Source: [Mycoplasma] gypis (GTDB lineage: Bacteria > Bacillota_I > Bacilli_A > Mycoplasmatales > Metamycoplasmataceae). From it: a stretch of DNA of 64,000 nucleotides. The stretch's first letter is position 1. Every line of letters starts with the position of its first letter. A program made the translations under genes and the position numbers. The stretch lies in contig NZ_JAFFTD010000004.1 of the NCBI RefSeq assembly GCF_016924775.1, forward strand, positions 49,704 through 113,703. Direction: 5' to 3'. Shown piece after piece: positions 20,859 through 30,161 of the stretch. The notes beneath the pieces were generated by a model that was not told the DNA's origin, did not search any database, and saw only the letters and a program-made list of their open reading frames with translations.

Positions 20859-21025
20859 TATATAACTTATTTAAATATTTGACAAGAAAAGAGTAGATGT
20901 TTTTCACTTTATATTAAGATTAAAAAATAAAGTTTCAAAAACCAACTTGATTTGACAATTTATAAACAAAAAAATTATTTTGTGAGTTTTTTGGTGTTTT
21001 TGTTTTTAGTATGTAAAATAAGACT

Positions 21026-22447
21026 ATGAAAAATTTATACGACATTTTACCTGAGTATCAACAAATGATTGATGAAATGGTTAAAAAAAACTTATTATCA
21101 GATATTGAATTTGTGTACAAAGGATTTCATAATTACACATTCAAAGCAAGATATAAAGGTAATAAATTTGTACAACTAAGAGTACCTTCTTCAAAATTAG
21201 TAGATCATGATACAGAAGAAAAGTATTATTTACAAGACCCAGATTGTTTATTCTACAAAAAAGGTTTATTAATAAGAAAATGATTTGAAGGTAAAACACT
21301 TGAAACAGTTCCATTAACTGAAGAAATTCAAAAGATGGTTATTAAAGAATTAAAACAATTTCATAAACAAAAACTTGATGTAAATCAGATTAATTGAAAT
21401 AAATACGACATTTCAGATCCTAAATTTCTAAGAATTATTGAAAAAATCCAAGATAAAAGAAATGTTGTGATTCATGGTGATTTAGCTTTAAAAAACATTT
21501 TAATAAATGATAAAAAACAAGTAAAACTTCTAGATCTAGAATGAGTAAGAAAAGCACATGTTGGTTTTGATGTTTTATCATTGTATCAAATCGGATTTGA
21601 CAAAAAACTGCTAAAAAAAGAGTTTCGTCTAACTGAAAAAGAATTTGAAGATCTTGAATATGTTACTGATTTATTTCGTGAATATTCATACAAAAACACT
21701 TATTGTGATTTTTTAAAAAATTCTTCAGGACTGAAAAAAATCGAAACAGGGTTTACAAACGAATCTTTTGTTTTCAATGATAAATTCATTCAGCAAAAAA
21801 ATTACACAGGATTTAATCATTTAAATGATGAAAAGATTTTTAATAATCATGACTTTGCAATAAACACATTATATGAAGATGAATATTTATTGGTAAAAGA
21901 TTTTGTTCATAGTCGTGTAATTAATATTGAAAATGAACAGACACTGGAATTAATTGCTCGGACACTTAAAAATTTCCATAATTCAGATATCGAAGTTGCT
22001 GACAATAATATTTTGCAAAGAATTGAACACCTATTCTTTGAATACAAATTTCATCCAATTCTAAATGACTTAAGTGAAGAATTAAAAACTAAAATTATTG
22101 AAAACTTTAAAGATTTAAAACCAGAAGTTGTTTCACACAATGACCTAAATATTACAAATATTCTTTTAACTAAAGATAATAAGATCAAATTTATTGATCT
22201 AGAATATGTATGTAAAAATTCTAAATACTTTGATATTGCATATTTAATGTCTAATTTAAATTTTGATGATGCACAAGAAAAACAATTTATAGAAATGTAT
22301 GATAGCATCGTTGATTTTAATGAATATTATCGAATTAAATGTTTGGTAAACTTTTATACTTTATTGTGATCACTAGATATTAACGATGATTGGGATTTAA
22401 GCTTAAATATAGATAATATAAAGAAATATTCTTCATATCTAAAATAA
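21026..22447 (+). CDS. Tandem two-domain choline/aminoglycoside-kinase-like protein
   Basis: A 473-aa protein with two complete kinase-like halves of the APH/choline kinase (LicA) fold. The first half has HGDLALKN near residue 153 and LLDLEW near 170. The second has HNDLNITN near 372 and FIDLEY near 390, so both keep the catalytic Asp and metal-binding Asp. Several TGA codons are Trp. There is no signal peptide. It probably phosphorylates a small alcohol such as choline, a step toward phosphocholine glycolipids in some mycoplasmas, but the substrate is inferred. It is monocistronic and is a paralogue of the tandem pseudokinase at 59015-60463. Confidence 0.75.
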
Positions 22448-22462
22448 TATTTTCCAAATCTA

Positions 22463-22489
22463 AAATAGCATTATAGTGCTATTTTTTTA
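22463..22489 (+). terminator. Terminator after the tandem kinase gene
   Basis: Stem ATAGCA/TGCTAT followed by a run of Ts. Confidence 0.8.
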
Positions 22490-22532
22490 TTACTTTTTAA
22501 AGATTAAAAATACACAAAAAGATAATAAAAAA

Positions 22533-22556
22533 AATACCCTTAAGGCATTTTTTGAT
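22533..22556 (-). terminator. Weak terminator of the AhpD-like gene
   Basis: Short stem ATGCC/GGGTAT (one G-T pair), loop TTAA, and a T run on the minus strand, just beyond the stop codon. Confidence 0.5.
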
Positions 22557-22560
22557 ATTT

Positions 22561-22878
22561 TTATTTTAATTCTTCTAGAATGTCCATAACATCATTAATA
22601 ATTGTCATGTAGATTGGTCCACCACCAAATCCTACAGCTGTCATTGCTGCTTCAAGAATTTGTTCTTTTGTAGCACCTTCTTTGTATGCTTTAGGAATGT
22701 GTGCTCTCATACATGGTTTACATCTTTTTGAAGTTGCTAAAGCAACAGCTGCTAATTCTTTAGTTTTAGCATCTAGATGATTTGAAGAGTATAAAACTTT
22801 TGATAAATTACCGAAAGCTTGAACGAATTCAGGGTGAGATTTTAAAAGTTTTTCATAGTTAGTTAATTTTTTTTCCAC
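22561..22878 (-). CDS. AhpD/carboxymuconolactone decarboxylase-family protein
   Basis: A 105-aa single CMD domain. The redox motif KRCKPCMRAH (CxxC then His, residues about 53-62) and the following GATKEQILEAAMTA are typical of AhpD-like alkylhydroperoxidases. It therefore probably detoxifies peroxides as a small oligomer, perhaps with the thioredoxin encoded nearby. The frame continues upstream, but a perfect AGGAGG lies 5 nt before a GTG at 22878, so GTG is the start. No TGA Trp. Divergent from proS. Confidence 0.85.
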   Translation of the reverse strand: MEKKLTNYEKLLKSHPEFVQAFGNLSKVLYSSNHLDAKTKELAAVALATSKRCKPCMRAHIPKAYKEGATKEQILEAAMTAVGFGGGPIYMTIINDVMDILEELK

Positions 22879-22923
22879 ATTAGCCTCCTTATGGGTTTTG
22901 ATTGTTATAAATGATAAATAATA

Positions 22924-22929
22924 TATAAT
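22924..22929 (+). promoter_or_regulatory. -10 element of the proS promoter
   Basis: TATAAT 48 bp before the proS ATG, in the divergent gap. Confidence 0.5.
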
Positions 22930-22977
22930 TTTATTATTACTTATAACACAAAAATTGTACATTGTAAAAGGAATTTT

Positions 22978-24417
22978 ATGTCAAAAAAAATCGAAAAAAT
23001 TACTCCATTAAAAGAAGATTTCTCTCGTTGATATCTTGATGTCATTAAAAATGGTGATCTAATTGCTTATGGTCAAGCACGTGGATCAATTATTTTTAAA
23101 CCGCTTTCATATGGAATTTGAGAAAATATTCAAAAAAACCTTGATTACGAATTTAAAAAATTGGGAGTAAAAAACGTTTATTTCCCATTATTAATACCTG
23201 AAAGTTTAATTAATCGTGAAAAAGAACATGTTGAAGGGTTTAATCCAGAGCTCGCTACAGTAACTCAAGTTGGTGGAAAAAAATTAGCTGAAAACTACTA
23301 TATTCGTCCTACAAGCGAAGTTCTATTTAATGAATTTTTCAAAAATGAAGTTGAAAGTTACAATGATTTACCATTAGTTTATAATCAATGAGCCAACGTT
23401 ATTAGATGAGAAAAAACAACTAATCCTTTTTTAAGAACTACAGAATTCTTATGACAAGAAGGACACACAATTCACGATGATGCTTTAGAAGCAAGAAAAC
23501 TAACAAGATTAATGCTAAGAACCTATGCTAAATTCTTGAAAAACTTTTTAGCTATACCTGTTATTCAAGGCAAAAAAACACCACGTGAAAAATTTAGTGG
23601 TGCTTGTTCAACATATACAATTGAAGCAATGATGAAAGATGGTCGTGCACTTCAAGCTGGTACAAGTCACTATCTTGCACAAAACTTTACTAAACCATTT
23701 AACATTACTTTCAAAAATTCAAATAATGAAAGAGAATATGCATATGGAACAAGTTGAGGAGTAACAACAAGATTAATTGGTGCTTTAATTATGGCTCATG
23801 GTGATGATCGTGGAATTATTATTCCTCCTAAAGTAGCGCCTGTTCAAATTGATATTTTAGAAATTTTTGGACACAAAGACCCAGAAGTTAAAAAATTCGC
23901 AAAAGAAGTAAAACAATTATTGGAAAAAAACTTCCGTGTTAGCTTGGATTCAAGCGATAAAGGGCCAGGATTTAAAGCGGCTAATAGCGAAATTCATGGA
24001 ACTCCATTAAGAATTGAGATTGGATCAAATGAAGCTAAACAAAGAACTCTTACTGTTGTCAGAAGAGATACTTTAGAAAAAATTACTTTTAATTTTGGGC
24101 GTGAAGTAAAAAGGGAATTCAAAAAACTTTTTGATAGCATTCACAAAAACTTATATGATTCAGCATATGAAAGAATGATAAATAATATCGTTGTTTGTGA
24201 TGATTTTGAAGACTTTAAACAAAAAATTAACGAAGGTAAATGAGTATTAATGCCTTTCTGCGGTGATGAAAATGCTGAAGCATGAATTCAAGAACAAACA
24301 GGTGCAACAGCTCGTTGTATTCCTTTTGTTGATCCAATTAAAACTAACAAAAAATCAAAATGTGTTATCAGTGGTACTGAAACAAAACGTAATGTTATCT
24401 TTGCAAAAGCATACTAA
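22978..24417 (+). CDS. proS: Prolyl-tRNA synthetase, archaeal/eukaryotic type
   Basis: ProS charges tRNA-Pro. The 479-aa length and lack of an inserted editing domain match the archaeal/eukaryotic-like ProS found in mycoplasmas. Class II motif 2 (RPTSEVLFN, then RTTEFLWQEGHT) and motif 3 ([23 protein letters not shown]) are clear. The anticodon-binding domain begins near VAPVQIDIL, and the C-terminal zinc-type extension ends in a Tyr, as is usual for this type. Several TGA codons are Trp. AAAGGA precedes the ATG. Confidence 0.95.
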
Positions 24418-24429
24418 AAAACGAAAAAG

Positions 24430-24475
24430 TACAAAAAAGCGCGTTTTTTTAAGTAAAAATGCACTTTTTTTATTT
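24430..24475 (+). terminator. Probable terminator after proS
   Basis: A/T-rich inverted repeat AAAAAAGCGC/TGCACTTTTTT with one mismatch and a T run; the stem is imperfect. Confidence 0.4.
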
Positions 24476-24486
24476 TTTAAATGTAT

Positions 24487-24492
24487 TATAAT
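24487..24492 (+). promoter_or_regulatory. -10 element of the trx promoter
   Basis: TATAAT 35 bp upstream of the thioredoxin start. Confidence 0.6.
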
Positions 24493-24526
24493 ATAGATAT
24501 CAAGTAACAAAATAAGGAGGCTTACA

Positions 24527-24826
24527 ATGATTAAAAACGTAAAAAGCGCAGAAGACTTAGATTTTTCAAATGGGAAAAGCTTAGTTGTTTTCTCAGCAAC
24601 ATGATGTGGAATGTGTGTGATGTTCGCACCAGAAGTGGAAAAATTCGAAAAAGCACACCCAGAAGTAACAGTATACAGAGTTGACGTTGATGAAAACCGT
24701 CAATTAGCTAGAGAATACTCAGTAACTTCAATCCCTTCATACTTCGTTTACGATAACGGAACACAAGTAAGAAACGGAGTTGGATTTACAACAGCTTCAC
24801 AATTAGAAAAAATTTTAGGTGTTTAG
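24527..24826 (+). CDS. trxA: Thioredoxin
   Basis: A small redox protein of 99 aa. The active site reads TWCGMC (Cys-Gly-Met-Cys; Pro is more usual at the third position). VYRVDVDEN and the cis-Pro loop TSIPSYFVY follow in the normal order. The first Trp is TGA. AAGGAGG lies 8 bp before the ATG. The HAD gene starts 1 bp after the stop, so the two are co-transcribed. In mycoplasmas thioredoxin is the main thiol reductant. Confidence 0.93.
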
Positions 24827-24827
24827 T

Positions 24828-25616
24828 ATGCAAATAAAACCAAAAGCTCTATTTTTTGATTTAGATGGTACATTAGTAGATAAAAAACCGTATATTAGTG
24901 CTGAAAATAAACAAGCAATTATTGAATTAAATAAAAATATTCCTTGTTTTATTTCGACAGGAAGAGGATTTAGTAAAAATCTTGTAAATTTAACTAATGA
25001 ATTAGGTTTAGACTACGGTATTGCTCAAAATGGTGCAATTATTTTTGATAAAACTGGTAACATAATTAAAAAATATACCCTTAAGGAAAATACTGTAAAA
25101 AATATTTGTGAATATTTAGCAAAACGTAAAGTTCCTTTTATTTTGAATTCATCCAGAACAATTTATTGCAATAGTACTATTTCAAAAATGTTCCCATTAT
25201 TTAAAAATGAATATATTATTTCTTCACCAAGCAAAATTCAAAATTATAGTGATGTTACTAAAATTTTAATTTTTTCATTTTCAAAAAGAAAATTACAAAA
25301 AATTCAGTCAGAACTTTTAGAGTTAGAAATAAATATTAATGTTTTAATGACAGGGAATAACAAAGCACTAGAAATTAATGATAAAAATGCAAGTAAAGGT
25401 AATGCTAATGCTTTCATTTGTTCATTAAAAAATATTGATCCAATGAAAACATATCATATTGGTGACAGTATGAACGATTCTACTGCAGTTTATTATCAAG
25501 GTGGAGTTATTGCGATGAAAAATGCTTCGCAAGAATTAAAAAATATGGCGATATATGTTGGTTTTAATTACAAAAAGTCAGGAGTTGCAAGAACTCTTGA
25601 CAAAATCCTAAAATAA
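24828..25616 (+). CDS. Cof-type HAD-superfamily phosphatase
   Basis: A 262-aa HAD hydrolase of the IIB (Cof) class, which dephosphorylates sugar phosphates or nucleotides. Motif I is FFDLDGTLVD at the N terminus. Motif II is ISTGRG. The Lys of motif III lies in ASKGNA, and motif IV is GDSMNDSTAV. A C2-type cap sits between motifs II and III. A GTG at 24819 is in frame, but the ATG at 24828 directly follows the trx stop and begins the domain normally. No TGA Trp. The substrate cannot be told from sequence. Confidence 0.88.
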   Translation: MQIKPKALFFDLDGTLVDKKPYISAENKQAIIELNKNIPCFISTGRGFSKNLVNLTNELGLDYGIAQNGAIIFDKTGNIIKKYTLKENTVKNICEYLAKRKVPFILNSSRTIYCNSTISKMFPLFKNEYIISSPSKIQNYSDVTKILIFSFSKRKLQKIQSELLELEININVLMTGNNKALEINDKNASKGNANAFICSLKNIDPMKTYHIGDSMNDSTAVYYQGGVIAMKNASQELKNMAIYVGFNYKKSGVARTLDKILK

Positions 25617-25638
25617 ATTTCATTCTAAGAATAATAAG

Positions 25639-25670
25639 TGTAACCTCAAAAAGGTTACTCTTTTTATTTT
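25639..25670 (+). terminator. Terminator of trx-HAD operon
   Basis: Stem GTAACCT/AGGTTAC with a T-rich tail, about 20 bp beyond the HAD stop. Confidence 0.85.
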
Positions 25671-25692
25671 TTTAGCCTATTTTTAAGAAAAA

Positions 25693-26418
25693 TTGTTTTT
25701 TGGGCGTATATTAAGAGAAGAAAGGTTAAAGAAATTATTACCTGCAGTTTTAGTATCTACACCATTGGTGGCTTTTTCATGTGTTACAACCAAAATAATT
25801 GATTTAACAGATGATAAAATCCCCACTCACTCTCAAATGTTTAAAATCGACAAGTATGCTGATTTTATAAATCCATACCAAGCTAATTTCCGAAACATTC
25901 AAACTCGGTTAATTACAGATACAGAAGAATTGGAATATTACTTTACAGATATATTTTGATATTATTTAAAAGATCCTGAAAAATGAATGAAAGAATTTAA
26001 TAATCTGAATAAATTTGATGCTGATTTTTTAAAAAAATATGACATATTGATTGATTTTGCTAACAAAAGATACCCAAATTATATGAAAGATATTACAGGT
26101 ATTTATATAAAGGATGATATTGTATACGGATATTTTGATACAATATCTATCTTTAGCTATAAATTTGATACAACAGATATTAAAGAATATGATGACAAAA
26201 GACAATTTGTATATCTAATAGTACCCAAATTAAAATCTACATGTTCAAATCATAAAATTATTTTATTGGATGGTACCGGAACAAAAGACACAGAAATGTA
26301 TAGATCAGATTTATTTGCAACAGCAAAATGATTAAAAAGTCATACACCTAAAGAAACTATAAAGTTTAGAGATAATGATTATAAGGATAACCCTATTAAA
26401 ACAATTAACTATTTTTAA
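25693..26418 (+). CDS. Putative lipoprotein with an abnormal start
   Basis: About 241 codons. It has a lipoprotein signal of normal shape (KKLLPAVLVSTPLVAFSC, lipobox AFSC) and then a soluble domain of unknown family rich in Tyr, Asp and Lys. Where an ATG would be expected before the KKLL, the codon is TTA. The only candidate start in frame is a TTG at 25693, which adds 13 untypical residues. A promoter is not visible in the 22 bp after the preceding terminator. TGA codons are Trp. It may be silent or a recombined cassette. Confidence 0.55.
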
Positions 26419-26424
26419 GTTTTT

Positions 26425-26460
26425 ATAAGAATGTAACAAATGTTATGTTCTTATTTTTTT
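26425..26460 (+). terminator. Terminator of the lipoprotein gene
   Basis: Stem ATAAGAA/TTCTTAT enclosing an inner GTAACA/TGTTAT pairing, then a T run. Confidence 0.75.
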
Positions 26461-26473
26461 ATAAAAAACAAAA

Positions 26474-26503
26474 TAAAAAACATTCCAATAATGGAATGTT
26501 TTG
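26474..26503 (-). terminator. Terminator of rpsD
   Basis: Stem AACATTCC/GGAATGTT, loop AATAAT, with a T run on the minus strand. Confidence 0.85.
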
Positions 26504-26511
26504 AAAAAGAA

Positions 26512-27111
26512 TTAACGGTTGTAGAACTCAACGATTAATGATTCATTGATTTCTTGGTTTAATTCTGAACGTTCTGGTAATCTTGTAAATGTTGCGCTAA
26601 ATGCTTCTCTTTTAATTCATTCGGCAACTGCTCTATCATTCATAGCTGCTAAGATTTCTGAGTTGTTTCTTGATTTTTCTTTTAATTCAATAACTGATCC
26701 AACTGAAACTAACATTGAAGGAATGTCAGCTTTGTGTCCATCCATTGTAAAGTGTCCGTGATTTACTAATTGACGAGCTTGTCTTCTTGTTTTAGCAAAT
26801 CCTGCACGGTAAACAACGTTGTCTAATCTTGATTCTAAAGTTTGTAGGAAGTTTGTACCTGTAACCCCAGCTTTTTTAGAAGCTTTTTTGAATGTGTTTG
26901 CAAATTGTCTTTCATTTACACCATAGATGTAACGAACTTTTTGTTTTTCGTATAAGTGTAGTCCATAGTCTGTTAATTTAACACGTTTTTGTCCGTGTTG
27001 ACCAGGAGCGTATGTACGTCCTTTTCCTTTTGCAAATTCTTTACCGTTTTCTAATAAAGAAATTCCATAACGACGTGATTTTTTAAAAATTGAACCTCTG
27101 AAACGAGACAT
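26512..27111 (-). CDS. rpsD: 30S ribosomal protein S4
   Basis: S4 binds 16S rRNA early in 30S assembly. The 199-aa protein shows the N-terminal [24 protein letters not shown] start (short, without zinc cysteines), PGQHG, and the S4 RNA-binding domain [29 protein letters not shown] (about 95-125). It ends in the canonical VEFYNR. TGA at 26617 is Trp. AAGAAAGGAA precedes the ATG. It is transcribed alone. A hairpin with a T run lies in its upstream region. Confidence 0.96.
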
Positions 27112-27318
27112 AATATATTCCTTTCTTGCAAGGACATGTAAAACTCTTTGTATTTTTTTTGTTTTTAATGATTTCGGTGTACAGCTTTCTTACTTTCAAA
27201 TCTGGTTGAATTCAAAAAAACATATAAATGTTTTACTGCTGTGTCATTGCTTTATATATTGTATATCATTTTAGCTAAAAATCAATTAATAATAATATAT
27301 GTTGTAAAATTTATAGTA

Positions 27319-29016
27319 ATGTTTTATGTATTAATTTTTGTATTAGTTATTATTTTTATGCTACTGCTTTTTTCAGTGGTTATTTTTATTTACAACTATT
27401 TTAAAACATATGCATTGGAATCAATAATTAAAAAAAGAAACATTATTGAAAAAAAATTTCAAGAAATATCATCAATAAGCGAAAAATTAGAACTATTTTC
27501 AAAAAGCTCACAAAACTATCAAAAGATATTTGAAACATTTTTAGAAATGTTTTCTCAAATTGAGCAAAAGAAAAACACAATAAACTTTAAGACTGACAAA
27601 TTAAGATATACCATTGCTTATAACTTTAAAAAAATTCTAAAAGTAAGAATTAAAAATTTCTGAAAAATTTATCAAGATATTAAAGAAATAAAAAAAGAAA
27701 TCCGTGTTACTAATAAAATTATTAAAAAGATTCTTAAATTCAGTAATAAACACACAGAAAAACCTGATGTGATATTATCTCATTATCAAAAACATGTTTA
27801 CTTTTTTAATGAATTAAAAGGCACTTTTGATAATGAAAGAAAACGTTATGAATTTTTTGCTGATGAAATTCGGAAAAATGTTAAAGAATGAGTAGAATCT
27901 GTGTCATATTTTAGTAATGATTCACATTTAAATGATGTTCAAAAACAAAACAACATTAAGTTGTTTACACTTAACAAAATAATTTTAAAAATTGCAATAA
28001 CAATGTCTCGAGGTGTAAATTCTTTAGACTTCGTTCTTAAAAAATTTGAAACATTTTTCGTAACACAAAATACAAAAATTTCGAAAAAGGCTTCCCTTTA
28101 CAAAAACGTTATTATCGAACAAAATTTAAAAGAATTGTTTTTTGAAATTAAACAAAATATTAACGAAATAAAAAAACTTTTTGAATTAAATAATTATTAT
28201 GAAAACCGGGTAAAGATTGATAATCTTATTTCAAAAACATTTGAAAAAATGATTAACATTACAAACATATTTAAAAAAGAAGAATCAGCTTTCTATTATT
28301 TTGAAAATTTTAATTTAATAAAATTTGATTTAGAAAGTAAGATTATTACTTTAAATAATAGAATATTCCAATTAGAAAAAGATTGAAAAATATATCAAAA
28401 TACTGCAAGTAATAAAGCGAAGAAAATGTTTGATAATCTTAAAAATTTAACTAAGAAAAATTATTTTAACGAACTTAAGAGCATTGAAATAAATAATGAT
28501 TTTAGTTATACACATAAATTAAACACATTAAACACATTAATTAAAAATATGTCTTCATCATTTTTGCTTATTAAAAAAATCAATGAAGAATTAAACCCAC
28601 TAAATAAATTATTTGATAAATTTCAAAGTTTGGAAAAAACTCTTTTTGATATCAAATACAACGTTTCAATTTTTGATATTATCATCAGTCCAAATGAAGA
28701 AAAGTTTATTGAAAAAATATTTATACTTAGAAATATTATCGTGAAAAATATTAACACGCAAAATTTTAAATATGAAGAACTTAACGAAAAATTAAATGAT
28801 TTAGAATTATTAATCGAAATTTTAAAAAATACCGTTGGAATTAAGATTGATGCAAATAAAACATATCGTGTGTCGTCGCAATATTTTAATTCATATCGTC
28901 TTAAAGAACCTAAATTATCAGCAGTATTAGAACATATGCAATATGAAAATAATTCAGCTAATTATGTAAAAACATTAAGACTTTTAAAAGAATATATAGA
29001 AACAGGAGAAAACTAA
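27319..29016 (+). CDS. EzrA-like membrane-anchored coiled-coil protein
   Basis: A 565-aa protein with an N-terminal transmembrane helix (residues about 2-27) and then a long charged alpha-helical/coiled-coil body to the end. This is the layout of EzrA, the negative regulator of FtsZ ring formation. The neighbour supports it: thiI follows directly, and ezrA lies near thiI in Bacillus too. Sequence identity is too low to be sure by eye. TGA codons are Trp. The frame extends to a GTG at 27241, but the ATG at 27319 starts just before the helix. The stop overlaps the thiI start. Confidence 0.6.
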
Positions 29017-30158
29017 TGAACAAAAAAATCTTATTAAGATACGGAGAACTCACACTAAAAGGGAAAAATCGTGATACATTTATTAAAAAATTACATGACA
29101 ATTTAGCACAAAAAATGACTGGTGAAGTTATAACCACTTTTGACCGTGGATATCTTGAATATAGCGAAGAAAATATTGAAAATTTAAAATATATTTTTGG
29201 TCTTTCGAGTTATTCAATAATTTATGAAGTTCAAGCAGAGATGGAAGCTATTGAAAATCAAATTTTAGAACTAATAAAAGATAAAGAATTTAAAACATTT
29301 CGTGTTGACACAAAAAGATCAAACAAAAATTTCCCATTAACTTCATCAGAAATGAATCAAAAAATGGGTGGTTTTATCTTATCTAAATTTGAAAATAAAC
29401 AAGTAATTATGAAAAATCCTGATCTTGTTGTTTATTTAGAAATTAGAAACGACAAATGTTTTGTATTTACTGACGTTATTTATACAAGAGGTGGAATGCC
29501 TGTTGGAATTACTGGTAAAACATTGCATTTGATTAGTGGGGGAATAGACTCACCAGTAGCTGCTAATCTAATGCAAAAAAGAGGTTTAGTTGTTGATTAT
29601 TTAAACTTCATTACTCCACCACATACTGATGATATGACAACTAAAAAAATTGAAGACATTGTTAAACTACTAACAAAATACCAAACGAAATCAACATTAT
29701 TCCAAGTTAACTATACAAAAATTATGAATTATCTAGCTTTAACAAGTTCACAAAGATACAAAATAACATTAATGCGCAGAAGTTTTTATCGTATTGCACA
29801 AAAACTTGCTGAAAAATATCACTATCTAGCCTTATCAAATGGTGAAAATATTGCACAAGTTGCTTCACAAACACTAGAAAGCATTAACGTTATTCAACAG
29901 GTTACAAATTTACCAATTTTTAGACCTGTACTTTGTTATGATAAGATAGAAACAATTCGTATTGCAGAAGAAATTGGAACACTAGAAATTTCTAATGTTA
30001 AAGCTTGTGAAACATGTGAATTATTTGCTCCTAAAGATCCAGTCACAAAACCAAAATTAGACGATGTTATGAAAGCCGAGTTTGATTTACAACGTCTTTT
30101 AGAACTAGAACAAGAAGCTGTTGACAATGTCCAAATCTTTAAATTTGAAAATAAATAA
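29016..30158 (+). CDS. thiI: tRNA 4-thiouridine synthase ThiI
   Basis: ThiI adenylates tRNA U8 and inserts sulfur, and can also serve thiazole synthesis. The 380-aa protein has an N-terminal ferredoxin-like region, a THUMP domain (about 60-165), and the PP-loop motif SGGIDSPVA near residue 170. The C-terminal KACETCELF contains two cysteines. There is no rhodanese extension, as in other Firmicute-type ThiI. No TGA codons interrupt it. AGGAGA lies before the ATG, which overlaps the stop of the EzrA-like gene, and dnaE starts 3 bp after its own stop. Confidence 0.93.
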   Translation: MNKKILLRYGELTLKGKNRDTFIKKLHDNLAQKMTGEVITTFDRGYLEYSEENIENLKYIFGLSSYSIIYEVQAEMEAIENQILELIKDKEFKTFRVDTKRSNKNFPLTSSEMNQKMGGFILSKFENKQVIMKNPDLVVYLEIRNDKCFVFTDVIYTRGGMPVGITGKTLHLISGGIDSPVAANLMQKRGLVVDYLNFITPPHTDDMTTKKIEDIVKLLTKYQTKSTLFQVNYTKIMNYLALTSSQRYKITLMRRSFYRIAQKLAEKYHYLALSNGENIAQVASQTLESINVIQQVTNLPIFRPVLCYDKIETIRIAEEIGTLEISNVKACETCELFAPKDPVTKPKLDDVMKAEFDLQRLLELEQEAVDNVQIFKFENK

Positions 30159-30161
30159 TTT

